Below, one piece after another: positions 35,701 to 44,629 of a DNA stretch of 51,082 nt. Source of the DNA: Candidatus Venteria ishoeyi (GTDB lineage Bacteria; Pseudomonadota; Gammaproteobacteria; Beggiatoales; Beggiatoaceae); contig NZ_JAUCGJ010000034.1 of the NCBI RefSeq assembly GCF_030378065.1, forward strand, positions 1-51,082. The letters are read 5' to 3'. The position numbers and the translations under genes are program-made. The notes under the pieces were generated by a model. It saw only the letters and a list, made by a program, of their open reading frames with translations. It ran no database searches and had not been told where the DNA came from. The number at the start of each line of letters is the position of its first letter. Within the stretch, counting starts at the first letter, position 1.

Positions 35701-38700
35701 GCAGTGCCAGCGCGGTGCTGGATATTCGCACCTTGTCACAGACTGTAACAACGCTGGAAGCCAGTATCAGCGTCAACAGCATTGAAACCGACCCCGATCT
35801 CAGTAATAACACGGCAACAGTCAGCAGCACGGTTTTTGGGCCTAAAGACCTGAGTTTTTATGCCGCTTATGTTGATGCCACCCTGGATAGTAACGGACAA
35901 CTGATTACCGGCTTACAGGGCGTAACCCCGGTGGCGCTCAGTCCCGATGGCAAACACCTTTATGCGGGGGGCTTTTTGGCTAACGCGCTGCTGGTCATGG
36001 CGCGAGATGTCACTGATGGCACGTTGACGGTGATTGAAGTGCTGCGCGAAGGCGAGAATGGTGTCAGCGGCTTGAATAAACCAGCAGCAATCGACTTCAA
36101 CGCAGATGGCAGCCAGGTCTTTGTTAGCGGCTTTGGCGGCAATACCCTGAGCCGCTTTGAACGCAATGCCAGCACGGGACAACTCAGCTTTGCCCAAGTT
36201 GTGCAGCCGGATACGCTGACTTCACCTTACAGTTTAATCAGTCGCGATGGTTTCCTGTATGTTGCCAGCCTGGGCACGGATTCCGTGCTGGTATTCCAGG
36301 CCAGTGATTTAAGTCTGCTGGAAACCCATAACAACAGCACGGGTGGACAAGGACTGAACGGCGTTAACACCCTGGCTATCAGTCCTGACGGCCTTCAGCT
36401 TTATGCCGTCAGTATGCTGGATCACGCGCTGGTCGTCTTTAACCGCGATGCTGCAAGCGGCAGCCTCAGCTTTGCCCAGGTATTCAGCAACGGCAACGGA
36501 GCCAGTGGCTTAAGCGGTGCTGATGGCCTGGTGGTCAGCCCGGACAACCGGCATATTTATGTCGCCGGGGGCAACGATAACAGCGTGGTTGCATTCCAGC
36601 GTGATTTGACCGCTAACACCCTCAGTTTTGTTGCAAGCAATACCAGCGGACAATTATTTGGTGTCGCCGGACTTGCTATTAACCCTGCGGGAAGCAACCT
36701 GTATGCTGCCAGCACCAATGCCAACAGCCTCAGCGTATTCACCCGCGACAGCCAAAGCGGAAAACTGGATTTAACCACACAGTTTTTTAATCAGCAAGAC
36801 GGGGTTAGCGGTCTGGGCGGTGCGCGCAGTGTGATTGCCAGCAGCGACGGGCAACATATGTATGCTACGGGCTTAATCGATCATGCCATTACCTTGTTCC
36901 GTCTGCCCAGCGCAGACCTGCAAATCAGCGCAGAAGCCGCACCCGCGCAACCCAGCACGGGACAGGACATCACCTACAGCTTAACTGCCAGCAACACGGG
37001 GCTGGATGATGCTACGGGTGTGGTATTAACTGCCAGCCTCGATCCCGGCTTGAATCCGGTCACTGCAATATCCAGCAAAGGCGCGCCCTGCACCATCGCT
37101 GGACAAAACGTATTATGTCAGATTGGCGCGTTGCTGAAAAACACCCAGGCCAGTGTGACTATCACCGCAACACCGGTAGAACAGGGCGAATTAAGCCTGC
37201 GCAGCACGCTTAATGCAACCCAGGTAGACCCGGATGAAACCAACAATCAGAGCGTGTTGACACTGGATGTGCTGGGTACTGCCAACTTAATGATTAACAT
37301 GACCACAGATGCGGCTATCGTCGCGCAGGAAGCCGATGTCACGTATCAGATTACCGTCACCAACGGCGGCCCGGATAGCGCCACCCAGGTGACTTTAACG
37401 AATATCCTGCCCGCCTCCTTAAGTTTTGTCAGTGGCAACTTTAACGGTCAGGCTTGTGTTGATAACAGTGGTGTCGTTACCTGTATTCTGGATATGCTGC
37501 TGACTCAGGCTGAAGCTTTGGGGGAAATCCGCCTGAAAACCCTACAGGCAGGCACGGTGCTGAATAACGTGGAAGTCACATCCGAGCAAAATGATCCCAG
37601 CCTGCCCAACCGCGCTACTGCCAGTATAGAAGTGGTGCTGAATGTGATTGATACTGACGTGGACAATACCGGACAAATCCTGAGTAACTACACCATCACC
37701 GAAACCGGTGTCGTGCGTAATGGCAGCCTCAGCGGTAATATTAATAACAATGGCCTGCTGGAAAATGTCACCGTGTTACCCGATGGCCTGATTACGGGTA
37801 CAGGGCAGCTCAGCGGCATTATCAACAACCAGGGCACGCTTGAAAATGCCCGACTGGCAGCCAATACTGTTATTAATGGCGGCACTATCACAGGCATAGT
37901 TGCCGGTGATGCCAATGCTCCTGGTGCAGTCACGGCAACGATTGCCGCTGGTGCGCAGCTCAGCCATGTCCTGATTAACATCGGCTCGGTGGTTGATCCC
38001 GCTGCCGTGCTGGGCGCTGGCGTGCGTTTCTCCGATGCCAGTCTGATTCCCGCCGGAATTAACCTTAACGGCATCTTCTCCCTGCTGCACGAACCTTACA
38101 CCCAGGCCTGGTCAGTGAATTTAAACCAGGATGTCACCCTCAGCGATCCCCCTTTGCTGGATGCCATAAATGCGCTGCCCATGCTCAGCGGTAACGGCAT
38201 GGTGCTGGGACAATTTCCTTACGGGCATTTACTCACCAGCCTGCCACCAGGCGCAGTCAGCATGATTCCTTTACTGGTCAGCCAGATGCCCATTGGTACG
38301 CCTGCCGGGGTTGAAGTGAACAGCGATGGCAGCGTAATATTCACCACGCCCACCGGACGCAGCGTGCTGGCATTATCCGCATTACGTTCCCCGGAAGTCA
38401 TGTCTGCCTTAATCACGCCGTTTGGCCTGACCATGCAGGCACAGTTTGATGGCAGCATTGATATTCCCTTAGCAGTGCTGGGCAGTCGCTTACACATGCG
38501 CCCGGACTTAGTGATATTGCCGCCTTCCGCACCGGATAACGGCATCATGCCGGGGGAATTCGCCATACTGCCCAGCGCCCTGCCGAATGTGCCTTTATAT
38601 GCCTTGCTGTTTAACGATGAAGCCGGTACGCGCTGGCAACAGAATTTATACAGCAGCGCAATCGACAATAATGCCTGGACAGCCCTGGAAGCCATTCCCG

Positions 38701-39695
38701 GCATTGATGCCGTGACCTTGAATCTCAATGGCAGTCTCAGTGTATTATTAGGCGCGGACAGCCACGGCGGCATACTCGATTACACCATTTTGCCCGGTGT
38801 TGCCACTGGTTCACCCTATGTGGACTTGCAGCCAATCACCGACCGCAATGCTGATGGCGTGGCAGACCTTATGGTGATTTATCCCAATGGCGATCAACAA
38901 ATATTGTTTTATCTGCCACCACCGGATTTAGCCGATGAAGTGCAGGCCATTCCTGTGGTACAGCAATTAGGTTTGCAGGTGAGTCGCACTGCGGAAAACT
39001 ATCTGCAACTGGATCACCCCGCCACGGGCAATCGTTATATGCTCAACCCCGGCCCACGGGTTGATGCGCCCGCTGGCAGCGTGCCGAATATGACCATTAA
39101 CCTTGATGGCAGTTTATTTTTTATCACGCCCGCACTGAAACAATTCAGCGCGCAACCCGTGGTGCAGAACCTGACCCTATTCAATCAGGCACTGAGTGGC
39201 TTAAACTTAGGCCCGGCAACGCTGGACAGCAATGGTAACTTAAGAATTGCTGATGGCGTGGTCAATCGGCAGATGGCGCGCCCCGATCCCTTATCCACTC
39301 TGGTATCCACTCTGGCACCGGTTGGCAGCGCCGCAGGCTTATCCTTGCAACCCAGCGGCATTCCCGGCATAGAAAACATGCAACTGGTTTTTGCCGATGA
39401 ACAAGGCCACCTGCGCCAGCAACTGATATTCCCGGCCTCAGACAACCCCACAGCTCTAGCCGATTTCCTCAGCGCCCAGGCTGGCGTGACGGAGGTTAAT
39501 TTCATCCTCAACGGTCAAGTGCAAATCAACGGCAGCAGTTCGGTTAATGGCATGCTGACCTATGCCGTCAACCAAAGCGGTACACCGGGAGCCATGCAGT
39601 TAACCCCGATTCCCGATGTCAATGGTGATACGATTGCGGACTTTGTGATTCATTATCTGGATGGCAGTACCCAGATACTGTATCGTCTCAACTAA
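32748..39695 (+). CDS. Giant exported protein: two seven-bladed beta-propellers, seven DUF11 repeats, novel C-terminal repeats
   Basis: This is a 2315-residue protein with a signal peptide ending near VQALTF. Propeller 1 (about 31-398) has seven YVTN/lactonase-like blades with SPDGKQVYATG and F-x-R-D-x-x-x-G-x-L-x-F cores. Five DUF11 repeats follow (about 399-1030), each with a SNLGP-type turn and a Cys pair. Propeller 2 (about 1034-1388) also has seven blades. Two more DUF11 repeats end near 1635. A short Asn/Gly-rich region with ISGIINNQGTLENA-like repeats comes next. The C-terminus holds two copies of a ~210-residue unit (about 1850-2070 and 2109-2315), each ending in D-x-N-x-D-x-x-A-D calcium-loop-like bases of FG-GAP/EF type and QILYRL. 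I see no membrane anchor, LPXTG or porin end. A surface or matrix adhesin is inferred. Confidence 0.85.
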   Translation: MTKMTASINFPFIRQCLILLFFYVFSAQVQALTFIQAQIHNQNGVSGLAGATSVALSPDGKQVYATGLNSDSIVVFSRDTQGSLTFQESHAEGIASVSGMNGPNHVLLSPDGKQVYVASLLGSAIAQFNRDTSTGSLSFIEAVTDGVRGANGLTAPNHLAMDSNGLHLYVTSSVGLSSFSRDSSSGALSFISLQQNGTGGVTNLSGANSAVVSGDGKQVYAIALADNAIVTFNRNTTSGDLSFVGSHVNGVAGIDGLGGAYDLDISNDGTYLFATGSSDNALVVFQRNVADGSLTYLETHYNGIAGVTGLLSPRAITSSTDNQKVYVGSNSSNALAMFDVLGSASTTGHLSFIEAQVNGINGVQGIAGISDIQLTADNSQLYTSAIISQAVALFSANAADLSLSMSAPVQGEINQPLVYLLKVSNLGPETASAVTVNNTLAVTANFVSATSSQGSCSHNSGLLVCSLGNLAAGSSIDINLTLNTSIAGTLSNTATVSAPEPDVNPNNNSASAAIEVVSKIPLADLAVSLQASPNPVNAGSALDYSASISNLGPDAAENSQLQFILPTGTTLDSFSAEQGSCQSPVGNQVNCTLGTVMSGVDTHIQFRLITPALSSTLAASVSVSADQSDPDPNNNSASLSVDATNLQTDLELLSLTADKTDVALGQTLLYTAVFANPGTWDTSSIKLSQVFTPANGVIYQASNTNAPNAPNPGSPCVERAQGDIDCSLGTLDALGNPPTFALQISVLPTLPGSLSALAGLSANATDVLPDNNEQSLNVNVTGEATDAEVTLLAVPNPASVGNPVVFTATIRNTSADGTITGLTLTSNVPSQTQFIGALPAQGTCSENVGQIQCVLGDIAPETSTTVAITLKPLTETPIQLSAQIGSTSFDPNPGNDAASLIVNVGQPSVDLAATLSATPEPVLVGDELTYHSTITNQGPDPASAAVVTLNLPANVVYIAATVDQQNANCLENSGVVSCVLGSLASSASAVLDIRTLSQTVTTLEASISVNSIETDPDLSNNTATVSSTVFGPKDLSFYAAYVDATLDSNGQLITGLQGVTPVALSPDGKHLYAGGFLANALLVMARDVTDGTLTVIEVLREGENGVSGLNKPAAIDFNADGSQVFVSGFGGNTLSRFERNASTGQLSFAQVVQPDTLTSPYSLISRDGFLYVASLGTDSVLVFQASDLSLLETHNNSTGGQGLNGVNTLAISPDGLQLYAVSMLDHALVVFNRDAASGSLSFAQVFSNGNGASGLSGADGLVVSPDNRHIYVAGGNDNSVVAFQRDLTANTLSFVASNTSGQLFGVAGLAINPAGSNLYAASTNANSLSVFTRDSQSGKLDLTTQFFNQQDGVSGLGGARSVIASSDGQHMYATGLIDHAITLFRLPSADLQISAEAAPAQPSTGQDITYSLTASNTGLDDATGVVLTASLDPGLNPVTAISSKGAPCTIAGQNVLCQIGALLKNTQASVTITATPVEQGELSLRSTLNATQVDPDETNNQSVLTLDVLGTANLMINMTTDAAIVAQEADVTYQITVTNGGPDSATQVTLTNILPASLSFVSGNFNGQACVDNSGVVTCILDMLLTQAEALGEIRLKTLQAGTVLNNVEVTSEQNDPSLPNRATASIEVVLNVIDTDVDNTGQILSNYTITETGVVRNGSLSGNINNNGLLENVTVLPDGLITGTGQLSGIINNQGTLENARLAANTVINGGTITGIVAGDANAPGAVTATIAAGAQLSHVLINIGSVVDPAAVLGAGVRFSDASLIPAGINLNGIFSLLHEPYTQAWSVNLNQDVTLSDPPLLDAINALPMLSGNGMVLGQFPYGHLLTSLPPGAVSMIPLLVSQMPIGTPAGVEVNSDGSVIFTTPTGRSVLALSALRSPEVMSALITPFGLTMQAQFDGSIDIPLAVLGSRLHMRPDLVILPPSAPDNGIMPGEFAILPSALPNVPLYALLFNDEAGTRWQQNLYSSAIDNNAWTALEAIPGIDAVTLNLNGSLSVLLGADSHGGILDYTILPGVATGSPYVDLQPITDRNADGVADLMVIYPNGDQQILFYLPPPDLADEVQAIPVVQQLGLQVSRTAENYLQLDHPATGNRYMLNPGPRVDAPAGSVPNMTINLDGSLFFITPALKQFSAQPVVQNLTLFNQALSGLNLGPATLDSNGNLRIADGVVNRQMARPDPLSTLVSTLAPVGSAAGLSLQPSGIPGIENMQLVFADEQGHLRQQLIFPASDNPTALADFLSAQAGVTEVNFILNGQVQINGSSSVNGMLTYAVNQSGTPGAMQLTPIPDVNGDTIADFVIHYLDGSTQILYRLN

Positions 39696-39783
39696 AAAGC
39701 TTTCAGTGTGCGCTGCGCTCGCTTTATTGCTCATGATATGCTAAATTCAAAAAATTTTCTGGTTCACAAATAAGGATAAAAAG

Positions 39784-41316
39784 ATGTTTGAAGCACTGGA
39801 GTTGGGCAGAAAAATTGCCAAGGAAGACTATAAAGCGCAGTTACCCGCGCTACGCGCTGATTTATTACAAGCACAATTTGCACTGAGTAAAACCAATCGC
39901 CCGGTCATTATTCTCATATCCGGCACTGATGGCGCGGGACGCGGCGATGTGGTGAATGTGTTGAATGAATGGCTGGATCCGCGTTTGATGAAAACAGTTT
40001 CTTTTGAACGTATTACTGAAGATAACCGCGAGCGTCCAAAATTCTGGAAATACTGGCAGAAAATGCCCGCGCGTGGGCATATCGGTGTCTTTTTTGGTGC
40101 CTGGTATGTCGATCCCATTCGTGATTATGCCTATAAAAATATTGACCAGGCCAAAATGGATGAATTGATGTCGCAAGCGCGGCGTTTTGAATCCATGCTG
40201 GTACATGATGATGCTATTATCATCAAGTTCTGGATGCACCTGTCTTATAAAGAACAGGTATCGCGTCTGAAAAAAATGGAAAAAGACCCCAACACCATGC
40301 GCCGCGTGTCTAAACGCGACTGGAAGCATGTTGAACTGCATAAAGAATTCAGCCATGCCGCAGAGCGCACCATTCGTCATACCGATACCGGGGAAGCCCC
40401 CTGGAATTTGATTGATGCAACGGATAAACGCTATCGCAACCTGGAAATCGGGCGTACCGTACTCAGTGTATTACGTAAACATCTGGACGCTGATGCGACA
40501 CTTGCGGCAGCCAAGGAAGCCGAGGCACTGATTACGGAATCTGTCACTGAAGATGCCGGTACCACCGGCTCGGAACTGCCTGAAGATGCACGGCGCACCG
40601 TGCTGGATACAGTGGATTTAAGCCAATCACTGGACAAAAAAGAATATCGTAAACAACTGGAAACCTGGCAGGGTAATTTCAACCGCTTGTCATGGGCGGC
40701 GAATAAGGCCAAAATCTCCAGCGTGTTTGTGTTTGAAGGCTCTGACGCAGGCGGCAAGGGTGGCGCAATTCGGCGCATGACCCAGGCCACGGACGCACGT
40801 CTGGCGCAGGTGATTTCTACTGCCGCACCCACCGATGAAGAACGCGCCCACCATTATTTATGGCGTTTCTGGCGACATGTACCTTTAGATGGCACAATTA
40901 CGATTTATGATCGTTCCTGGTATGGTCGCGTGCTGGTTGAGCGTGTGGAAGGTTTTGCCACCGAAGAAGAATGGGCGCGTGCTTATCTGGAAATCAATAA
41001 TTTTGAAGAAATGCTGGTCGAACACGGTACATTAGTGATGAAATTCTGGCTGCATATCAGCAAGGAAGAGCAGTTGTACCGCTTTAAGGAGCGTGAAAAA
41101 GTACCCTATAAACAGCATAAAATTACTGATGAAGACTGGCGCAACCGCGAAAAATGGGATGATTACGCCCTGGCAGTGAATGATATGGTCGCCAGAACCA
41201 GCACCAATTACGCACCCTGGTTTTTGATTCCCGGTAATAATAAATATTATGCCCGTATCAAGGTACTGAAAAGCGTTTGTAAGCAACTGGAAAAACGCCT
41301 GGATGGGGAAATATAG
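39784..41316 (+). CDS. Polyphosphate:AMP phosphotransferase (PPK2 class II, two-domain)
   Basis: This 510-residue enzyme transfers phosphate from polyphosphate to AMP, making ADP. Two PPK2 domains lie in tandem. The N-terminal one has GTDGAGRG (47-54), with Arg where the P-loop Lys should be. The C-terminal one has the intact GSDAGGKG (319-326) plus a YDRSWYGRVLVERVEGF lid motif. This division, a degenerate first domain and a catalytic second, is what is known for PAP-type class II enzymes. AAGGA precedes the ATG. The exopolyphosphatase gene follows on the same strand after 276 bases, so the two form a polyphosphate-use cluster. No ppk1 is in the window. Confidence 0.93.
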   Translation: MFEALELGRKIAKEDYKAQLPALRADLLQAQFALSKTNRPVIILISGTDGAGRGDVVNVLNEWLDPRLMKTVSFERITEDNRERPKFWKYWQKMPARGHIGVFFGAWYVDPIRDYAYKNIDQAKMDELMSQARRFESMLVHDDAIIIKFWMHLSYKEQVSRLKKMEKDPNTMRRVSKRDWKHVELHKEFSHAAERTIRHTDTGEAPWNLIDATDKRYRNLEIGRTVLSVLRKHLDADATLAAAKEAEALITESVTEDAGTTGSELPEDARRTVLDTVDLSQSLDKKEYRKQLETWQGNFNRLSWAANKAKISSVFVFEGSDAGGKGGAIRRMTQATDARLAQVISTAAPTDEERAHHYLWRFWRHVPLDGTITIYDRSWYGRVLVERVEGFATEEEWARAYLEINNFEEMLVEHGTLVMKFWLHISKEEQLYRFKEREKVPYKQHKITDEDWRNREKWDDYALAVNDMVARTSTNYAPWFLIPGNNKYYARIKVLKSVCKQLEKRLDGEI

Positions 41317-41361
41317 CAAACTATCCAGGTAATAGGATAGTCCTCTATAAGTCGTGATTCA

Positions 41362-41393
41362 GGGATAACACCCCTTTAAATGGGTGTTACCCC
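41362..41393 (+). repeat. Hairpin between ppk2 and the small ORF
   Basis: Arms TAACACCC (41366-41373) and GGGTGTTA (41382-41389) surround CTTTAAAT, extended by GGG and CCC outside. No T-run follows, so a classic terminator is unlikely. It ends just before the AAGGA of the small open frame at 41409. Confidence 0.55.
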
Positions 41394-41408
41394 TTGGAAG
41401 GACATATC

Positions 41409-41552
41409 ATGCAACTAAGTATAACCCTACCCGATGAACTGGTGGTATATTTTCCAAATTTGCTCCAGGAAATCCCTGACAGGCACTCCCAAAACAAAAC
41501 AAAACAAAACAAAACAAAACAAAACAAAACAATAAAATTAGATGAAAACTAA
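41409..41552 (+). pseudogene. Small open frame, antitoxin-like N-terminus interrupted by an AAAAC repeat
   Basis: ATG 41409 has GGAAGGA about eight bases before it. The first ~24 residues, MQLSITLPDELVVYF and so on, look like the start of small prevent-host-death/CopG-like antitoxins common beside toxin genes. Then the frame enters eight AAAAC units, giving Gln/Asn/Lys/Thr repeats, and stops at 41550-41552 (47 residues in all). No toxin gene follows. It is most likely a remnant, but because the repeat unit is five bases, changes in copy number would shift the frame. Confidence 0.45.
41491..41530 (+). repeat. Pentanucleotide microsatellite (AAAAC)8
   Basis: Eight perfect AAAAC units end in AATAAAATTAG. 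They lie inside the small open frame at 41409 and about 60 bases upstream of the ppx start, so length changes could affect the small frame or the ppx leader spacing. It is the only long simple-sequence repeat I found in the window. Confidence 0.97.
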
Positions 41553-41592
41553 TTAACGATGTAACTATAACCGCTAAATATAAAGGATTATT

Positions 41593-43131
41593 ATGCTAAG
41601 TCGTTTATTCACCCCCCGTTCTGCCTCATTGGAAACCGTTGCAACGGTTGATTTAGGCTCTAACAGCTTTCATATGATCGTTGCCAATGTCAGTGATGGC
41701 AATATTCATGTGGTGGATAAATTACGCGAAATGGTGCGCCTTGCTGCGGGTCTGGATGAACAGAAAAATATTTCTCAGGAAGCCCAGGATAGAGCAATTG
41801 CCTGCCTGGAGCGTTTTGGACAGCGTTTGCGCGCCATGCCAGCAGGCAGTGTGCGTGCAGTGGGCACCAATACATTGCGCAGCGCGCATAATGCTGAAGA
41901 ATTTCTTAACCGCGCTGAAGCCGCCTTAGGCCACCCGATTGATATTATTGCCGGACGTGAGGAAGCGCGTCTGATTTATCTGGGGGTGGCGCATGGCATG
42001 GACTCACCGCCGCAAGAACAGTGTCTGGTGATGGATATTGGCGGCGGCAGTACCGAGTTTATTATCGGTGAAGGCTTTGAGACGCGGCGGCGTGAGAGTT
42101 TGTACATGGGCTGTGTCACCATGAGCCAACGCTGGTTTGGCAATGGCAAAATTACAGCCAAAAATATGCGCCGTGCAGAAATTTCCGCGCTGTCAGAACT
42201 GCAACCGATTGCCGCAGAATATCGCGCGCGCGGCTGGCAGCGGGTCATTGGCGCATCGGGTACGATTAAAGCCATTGGCAAGGTGGTGGAAGCGGAAGGT
42301 TGGAGTGATGAGGGCATTACCCCAAAAGCATTAAAAAAACTGCGTGAAGCTTTAGTTGATATGGGGGAGATTGATAAAATTTCCCTGAAAGATTTAAAAT
42401 CTGAGCGTTTCCCCGTATTTCCCGGTGGTGTTGCGGTCTTATCCGGTGCGTTTGAAGCTTTAAAAATTGAACACATGACGGTTTCTGACAGTGCCTTGCG
42501 CGAAGGTCTGGTTTATGAAATGCTGGGGCGTTTTCGTCAGGAAGACATTCGTACACATACCATTAAACACCTTCAGAAACGCTATAATATCGATACGGAA
42601 CAGGCTAAAGCCGTTTCTGATACTGCGCGTTTATTGCTGGAAAAAGCCGCTGAAGACTGGAACCTGGAAATTGAAGCACCACAGCGTTTATTATGCTGGG
42701 CTGCGCAATTGCATGAAATGGGTTTGATCGTAGCGCATAACCAGTATCATAAACACGGTGAATACTTGTTGCTGCATTCTGATTTAGCCGGTTTTTCACG
42801 TCAGGAACAGACCTTATTGGCAACCCTGGTACGCGCGCACCGCCGTAAGCTTCCCACTGATTCTTTTAACAGCCTGCCGGAAAATGACCAATTAACGGCA
42901 TTACGCTTATGTATTTTGTTGCGTATTGCGGTATTGCTCAATCGTAATCGCAGTCATGCACCCATGCCGGAATTTCACTTAACCGCCAAAAAATCACAAC
43001 TCAATCTGGCCTTTCCAGAAGACTGGCTGCAAGCGCATCCATTGACGCAGGATGAATTGGAAAATGAGCAGCATTATTTGAGTAATACGGGTATTGAATT
43101 AGTTATAGAGAGCTATCAGTATTTTCTTTAA
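41593..43131 (+). CDS. ppx: Exopolyphosphatase / pppGpp phosphohydrolase (Ppx/GppA)
   Basis: This 512-residue enzyme removes terminal phosphates from polyphosphate, or from pppGpp in the GppA branch. The ASKHA-type fold begins with TVDLGSNSFHMIVA (phosphate 1 motif, from residue 19). It continues with REEARLIYLGVAHG (catalytic Glu region) and MDIGGGSTEFIIGEG (phosphate 2 motif), and ends with an HD-like helical C-terminal domain containing AAQLHEMG and QYHKHGEYLL. The full length with the C-terminal domain matches E. coli Ppx (513 residues). AAGGA lies close before the ATG. Its neighbour is a PPK2 gene, which supports polyphosphate as substrate. Confidence 0.94.
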   Translation: MLSRLFTPRSASLETVATVDLGSNSFHMIVANVSDGNIHVVDKLREMVRLAAGLDEQKNISQEAQDRAIACLERFGQRLRAMPAGSVRAVGTNTLRSAHNAEEFLNRAEAALGHPIDIIAGREEARLIYLGVAHGMDSPPQEQCLVMDIGGGSTEFIIGEGFETRRRESLYMGCVTMSQRWFGNGKITAKNMRRAEISALSELQPIAAEYRARGWQRVIGASGTIKAIGKVVEAEGWSDEGITPKALKKLREALVDMGEIDKISLKDLKSERFPVFPGGVAVLSGAFEALKIEHMTVSDSALREGLVYEMLGRFRQEDIRTHTIKHLQKRYNIDTEQAKAVSDTARLLLEKAAEDWNLEIEAPQRLLCWAAQLHEMGLIVAHNQYHKHGEYLLLHSDLAGFSRQEQTLLATLVRAHRRKLPTDSFNSLPENDQLTALRLCILLRIAVLLNRNRSHAPMPEFHLTAKKSQLNLAFPEDWLQAHPLTQDELENEQHYLSNTGIELVIESYQYFL

Positions 43132-43178
43132 AAACCTTATGTTGGCTTCAGGTTCATTAAAATAACAGGAATAGAATA

Positions 43179-44291
43179 ATGACAGACTGTGTAATTGTGG
43201 GTGCTGGCGTTATTGGTATGCTGACTGCTCTGGAACTGGCAGAAGCCGGACAACAGGTTGTTTTGCTGGAACGCCAACAGATCGGACGCGAGTCTTCCTG
43301 GGCCGGTGGCGGCATACTCTCACCCCTGTATCCCTGGCGTTATCCCGTAGAAATTACCGCTTTGGCACAATGGGGACAGGCACGATTTCCACAACGCTTG
43401 CAGGCACTGGCAGAAACAACGGGCATTGATCCCGAATTTATTCCCAGTGGTTTATTGATATTAGATGAACGGGAATTTACAGATGCTGCAACCTGGGCCA
43501 ATCAATTTCAATACACTCTGGAACGATTACAGGCATCGGGGTTAAAAGATTGTGAACCACAATTAAATTCTGATTTTCAGCAGGCAATGTGGATGCCGGA
43601 AATCGGACAGGCCAGAAATCCACGACTGGTGAAAGCACTGCGTAAAGCGGTACTGGAACATGCCAATATCAATACTCAGGAAAATGCCAGGGTCATTGGT
43701 TTTACGCATAAAAATGGAAAAATTGAAGGGGTAAAAACCGAGACTGCACAACTGTCTTGTTCTTGTGTAGTGGTGGCTTCCGGGGCATGGAGCGGGCAGT
43801 TATTGGCAGAAATGGGTATCGCAATCAAAGTGGAGCCGGTGCGTGGGCAGATAATTTTATATAAAGCCCCAGCCGGTTTGATTTCCCATATTATTTTGCA
43901 TGAAAACCATTATGTCATCCCCCGTAAAGATGGTCGGGTACTGGTGGGCAGCACTCTGGAAAAAGCGGGCTTTGAAAAACAAACCACCAGCCATGCCAGA
44001 GCAAAATTACAACAAATTGCCGCACAACTGGTGCCTGAGTTAGTCCAATATCCGATTGAACATCAATGGGCCGGTTTGCGCCCAAGTTCGCCGAACAGCG
44101 TGCCTTATATCGGGGAACATCCGCATTGTCAGGGGCTGTATGTCAATAGTGGGCATTTTCGTAATGGCGTGGTGCTGAGTCTGGCCTCCGTCCGTCTGCT
44201 GGCAGATATGATTTTGCAACGTCCACCGATATTAGACCCCGCGCCATACGCTTTAGAGGCTCCCAGAGTGGTGCGTTCCGAGCATTATTAA
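43179..44291 (+). CDS. thiO: Glycine oxidase ThiO (FAD-dependent, thiamine thiazole synthesis)
   Basis: This 370-residue DAO-fold flavoenzyme oxidises glycine to dehydroglycine for the thiazole ring of thiamine. It has the FAD motif VIVGAGVIG (5-13), then ESSWAGGGILSPLYPW, which is typical of ThiO. Later come VVASGAWSG, PVRGQI and the C-terminal GLRPSSPNSVPYIG and GHFRNGVVLS that close the FAD site. AGGAA precedes the ATG. No thiG or thiS gene is adjacent. A generic D-amino-acid oxidase is the alternative, but the SWAGGGILSP and GLRP motifs favour ThiO. Confidence 0.9.
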   Translation: MTDCVIVGAGVIGMLTALELAEAGQQVVLLERQQIGRESSWAGGGILSPLYPWRYPVEITALAQWGQARFPQRLQALAETTGIDPEFIPSGLLILDEREFTDAATWANQFQYTLERLQASGLKDCEPQLNSDFQQAMWMPEIGQARNPRLVKALRKAVLEHANINTQENARVIGFTHKNGKIEGVKTETAQLSCSCVVVASGAWSGQLLAEMGIAIKVEPVRGQIILYKAPAGLISHIILHENHYVIPRKDGRVLVGSTLEKAGFEKQTTSHARAKLQQIAAQLVPELVQYPIEHQWAGLRPSSPNSVPYIGEHPHCQGLYVNSGHFRNGVVLSLASVRLLADMILQRPPILDPAPYALEAPRVVRSEHY

Positions 44292-44629
44292 AACCTGACA
44301 GGTTTCCGTGAGAAATTAATTAATCGAGACAAAGCCGGTAGAATTCCCATAGCATTGAGGCGCATTAGTGCTTAAGTTTACTCATAAGGAACAGGAGTCT
44401 GTCAGACTCATAGCTAAACTTTAATATGGTTTCAAACTGGCACAGATGGCGCGCATTCTTTATAATTCCTATTTTACTGTTTCTAATGGATTCTGTTTAT
44501 TTCGTCCCTGCAAGGCGTGATGAATGATATACCCAGCTAAGAATGTTGTCTTGGGCCTTATTTCGTTGTATCAACAGAAAACCTTATAAACGGGTATTTT
44601 TATACTTTCTCATAATTAAAGCGAATAGT
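44292..44629 (+). promoter_or_regulatory. Gene-free leader before glyQS with palindromes and a possible promoter
   Basis: A half-copy of the CCTGACAGG palindrome (AAACCTG A CAGGTTT) lies at ~44290-44305. A 15-bp palindrome GAGTCTG T CAGACTC lies at 44395-44409. A TATAAT box is at about 44460-44465, with no strong -35 match. If ATG 44543 were the glyQ start the leader would be shorter. Nothing else was recognised. Confidence 0.35.

Noticed and set aside
38219..38773. Minus-strand 184-residue open frame within the giant exoprotein
   Set aside because: It is antisense to a clearly coding repeat region, with no ribosome site and no recognisable family.
41491..41530. AAAAC tract as part of a CRISPR or origin iteron array
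   Set aside because: There are no spacers, the unit is five bases with no DnaA-box pattern, and neither dnaA nor cas genes are nearby.
44395..44409. glyQS leader as a T-box or glycine riboswitch
   Set aside because: T-box leaders belong to Gram-positive bacteria, and I see neither the T-box sequence nor the paired glycine aptamer pattern, only a 15-bp palindrome.
44543..44629. 29-residue N-terminal extension of glyQ from ATG 44543
   Set aside because: It would add a hydrophobic segment to a soluble enzyme. A non-ATG start near 44630 gives normal length, though this remains unproven.
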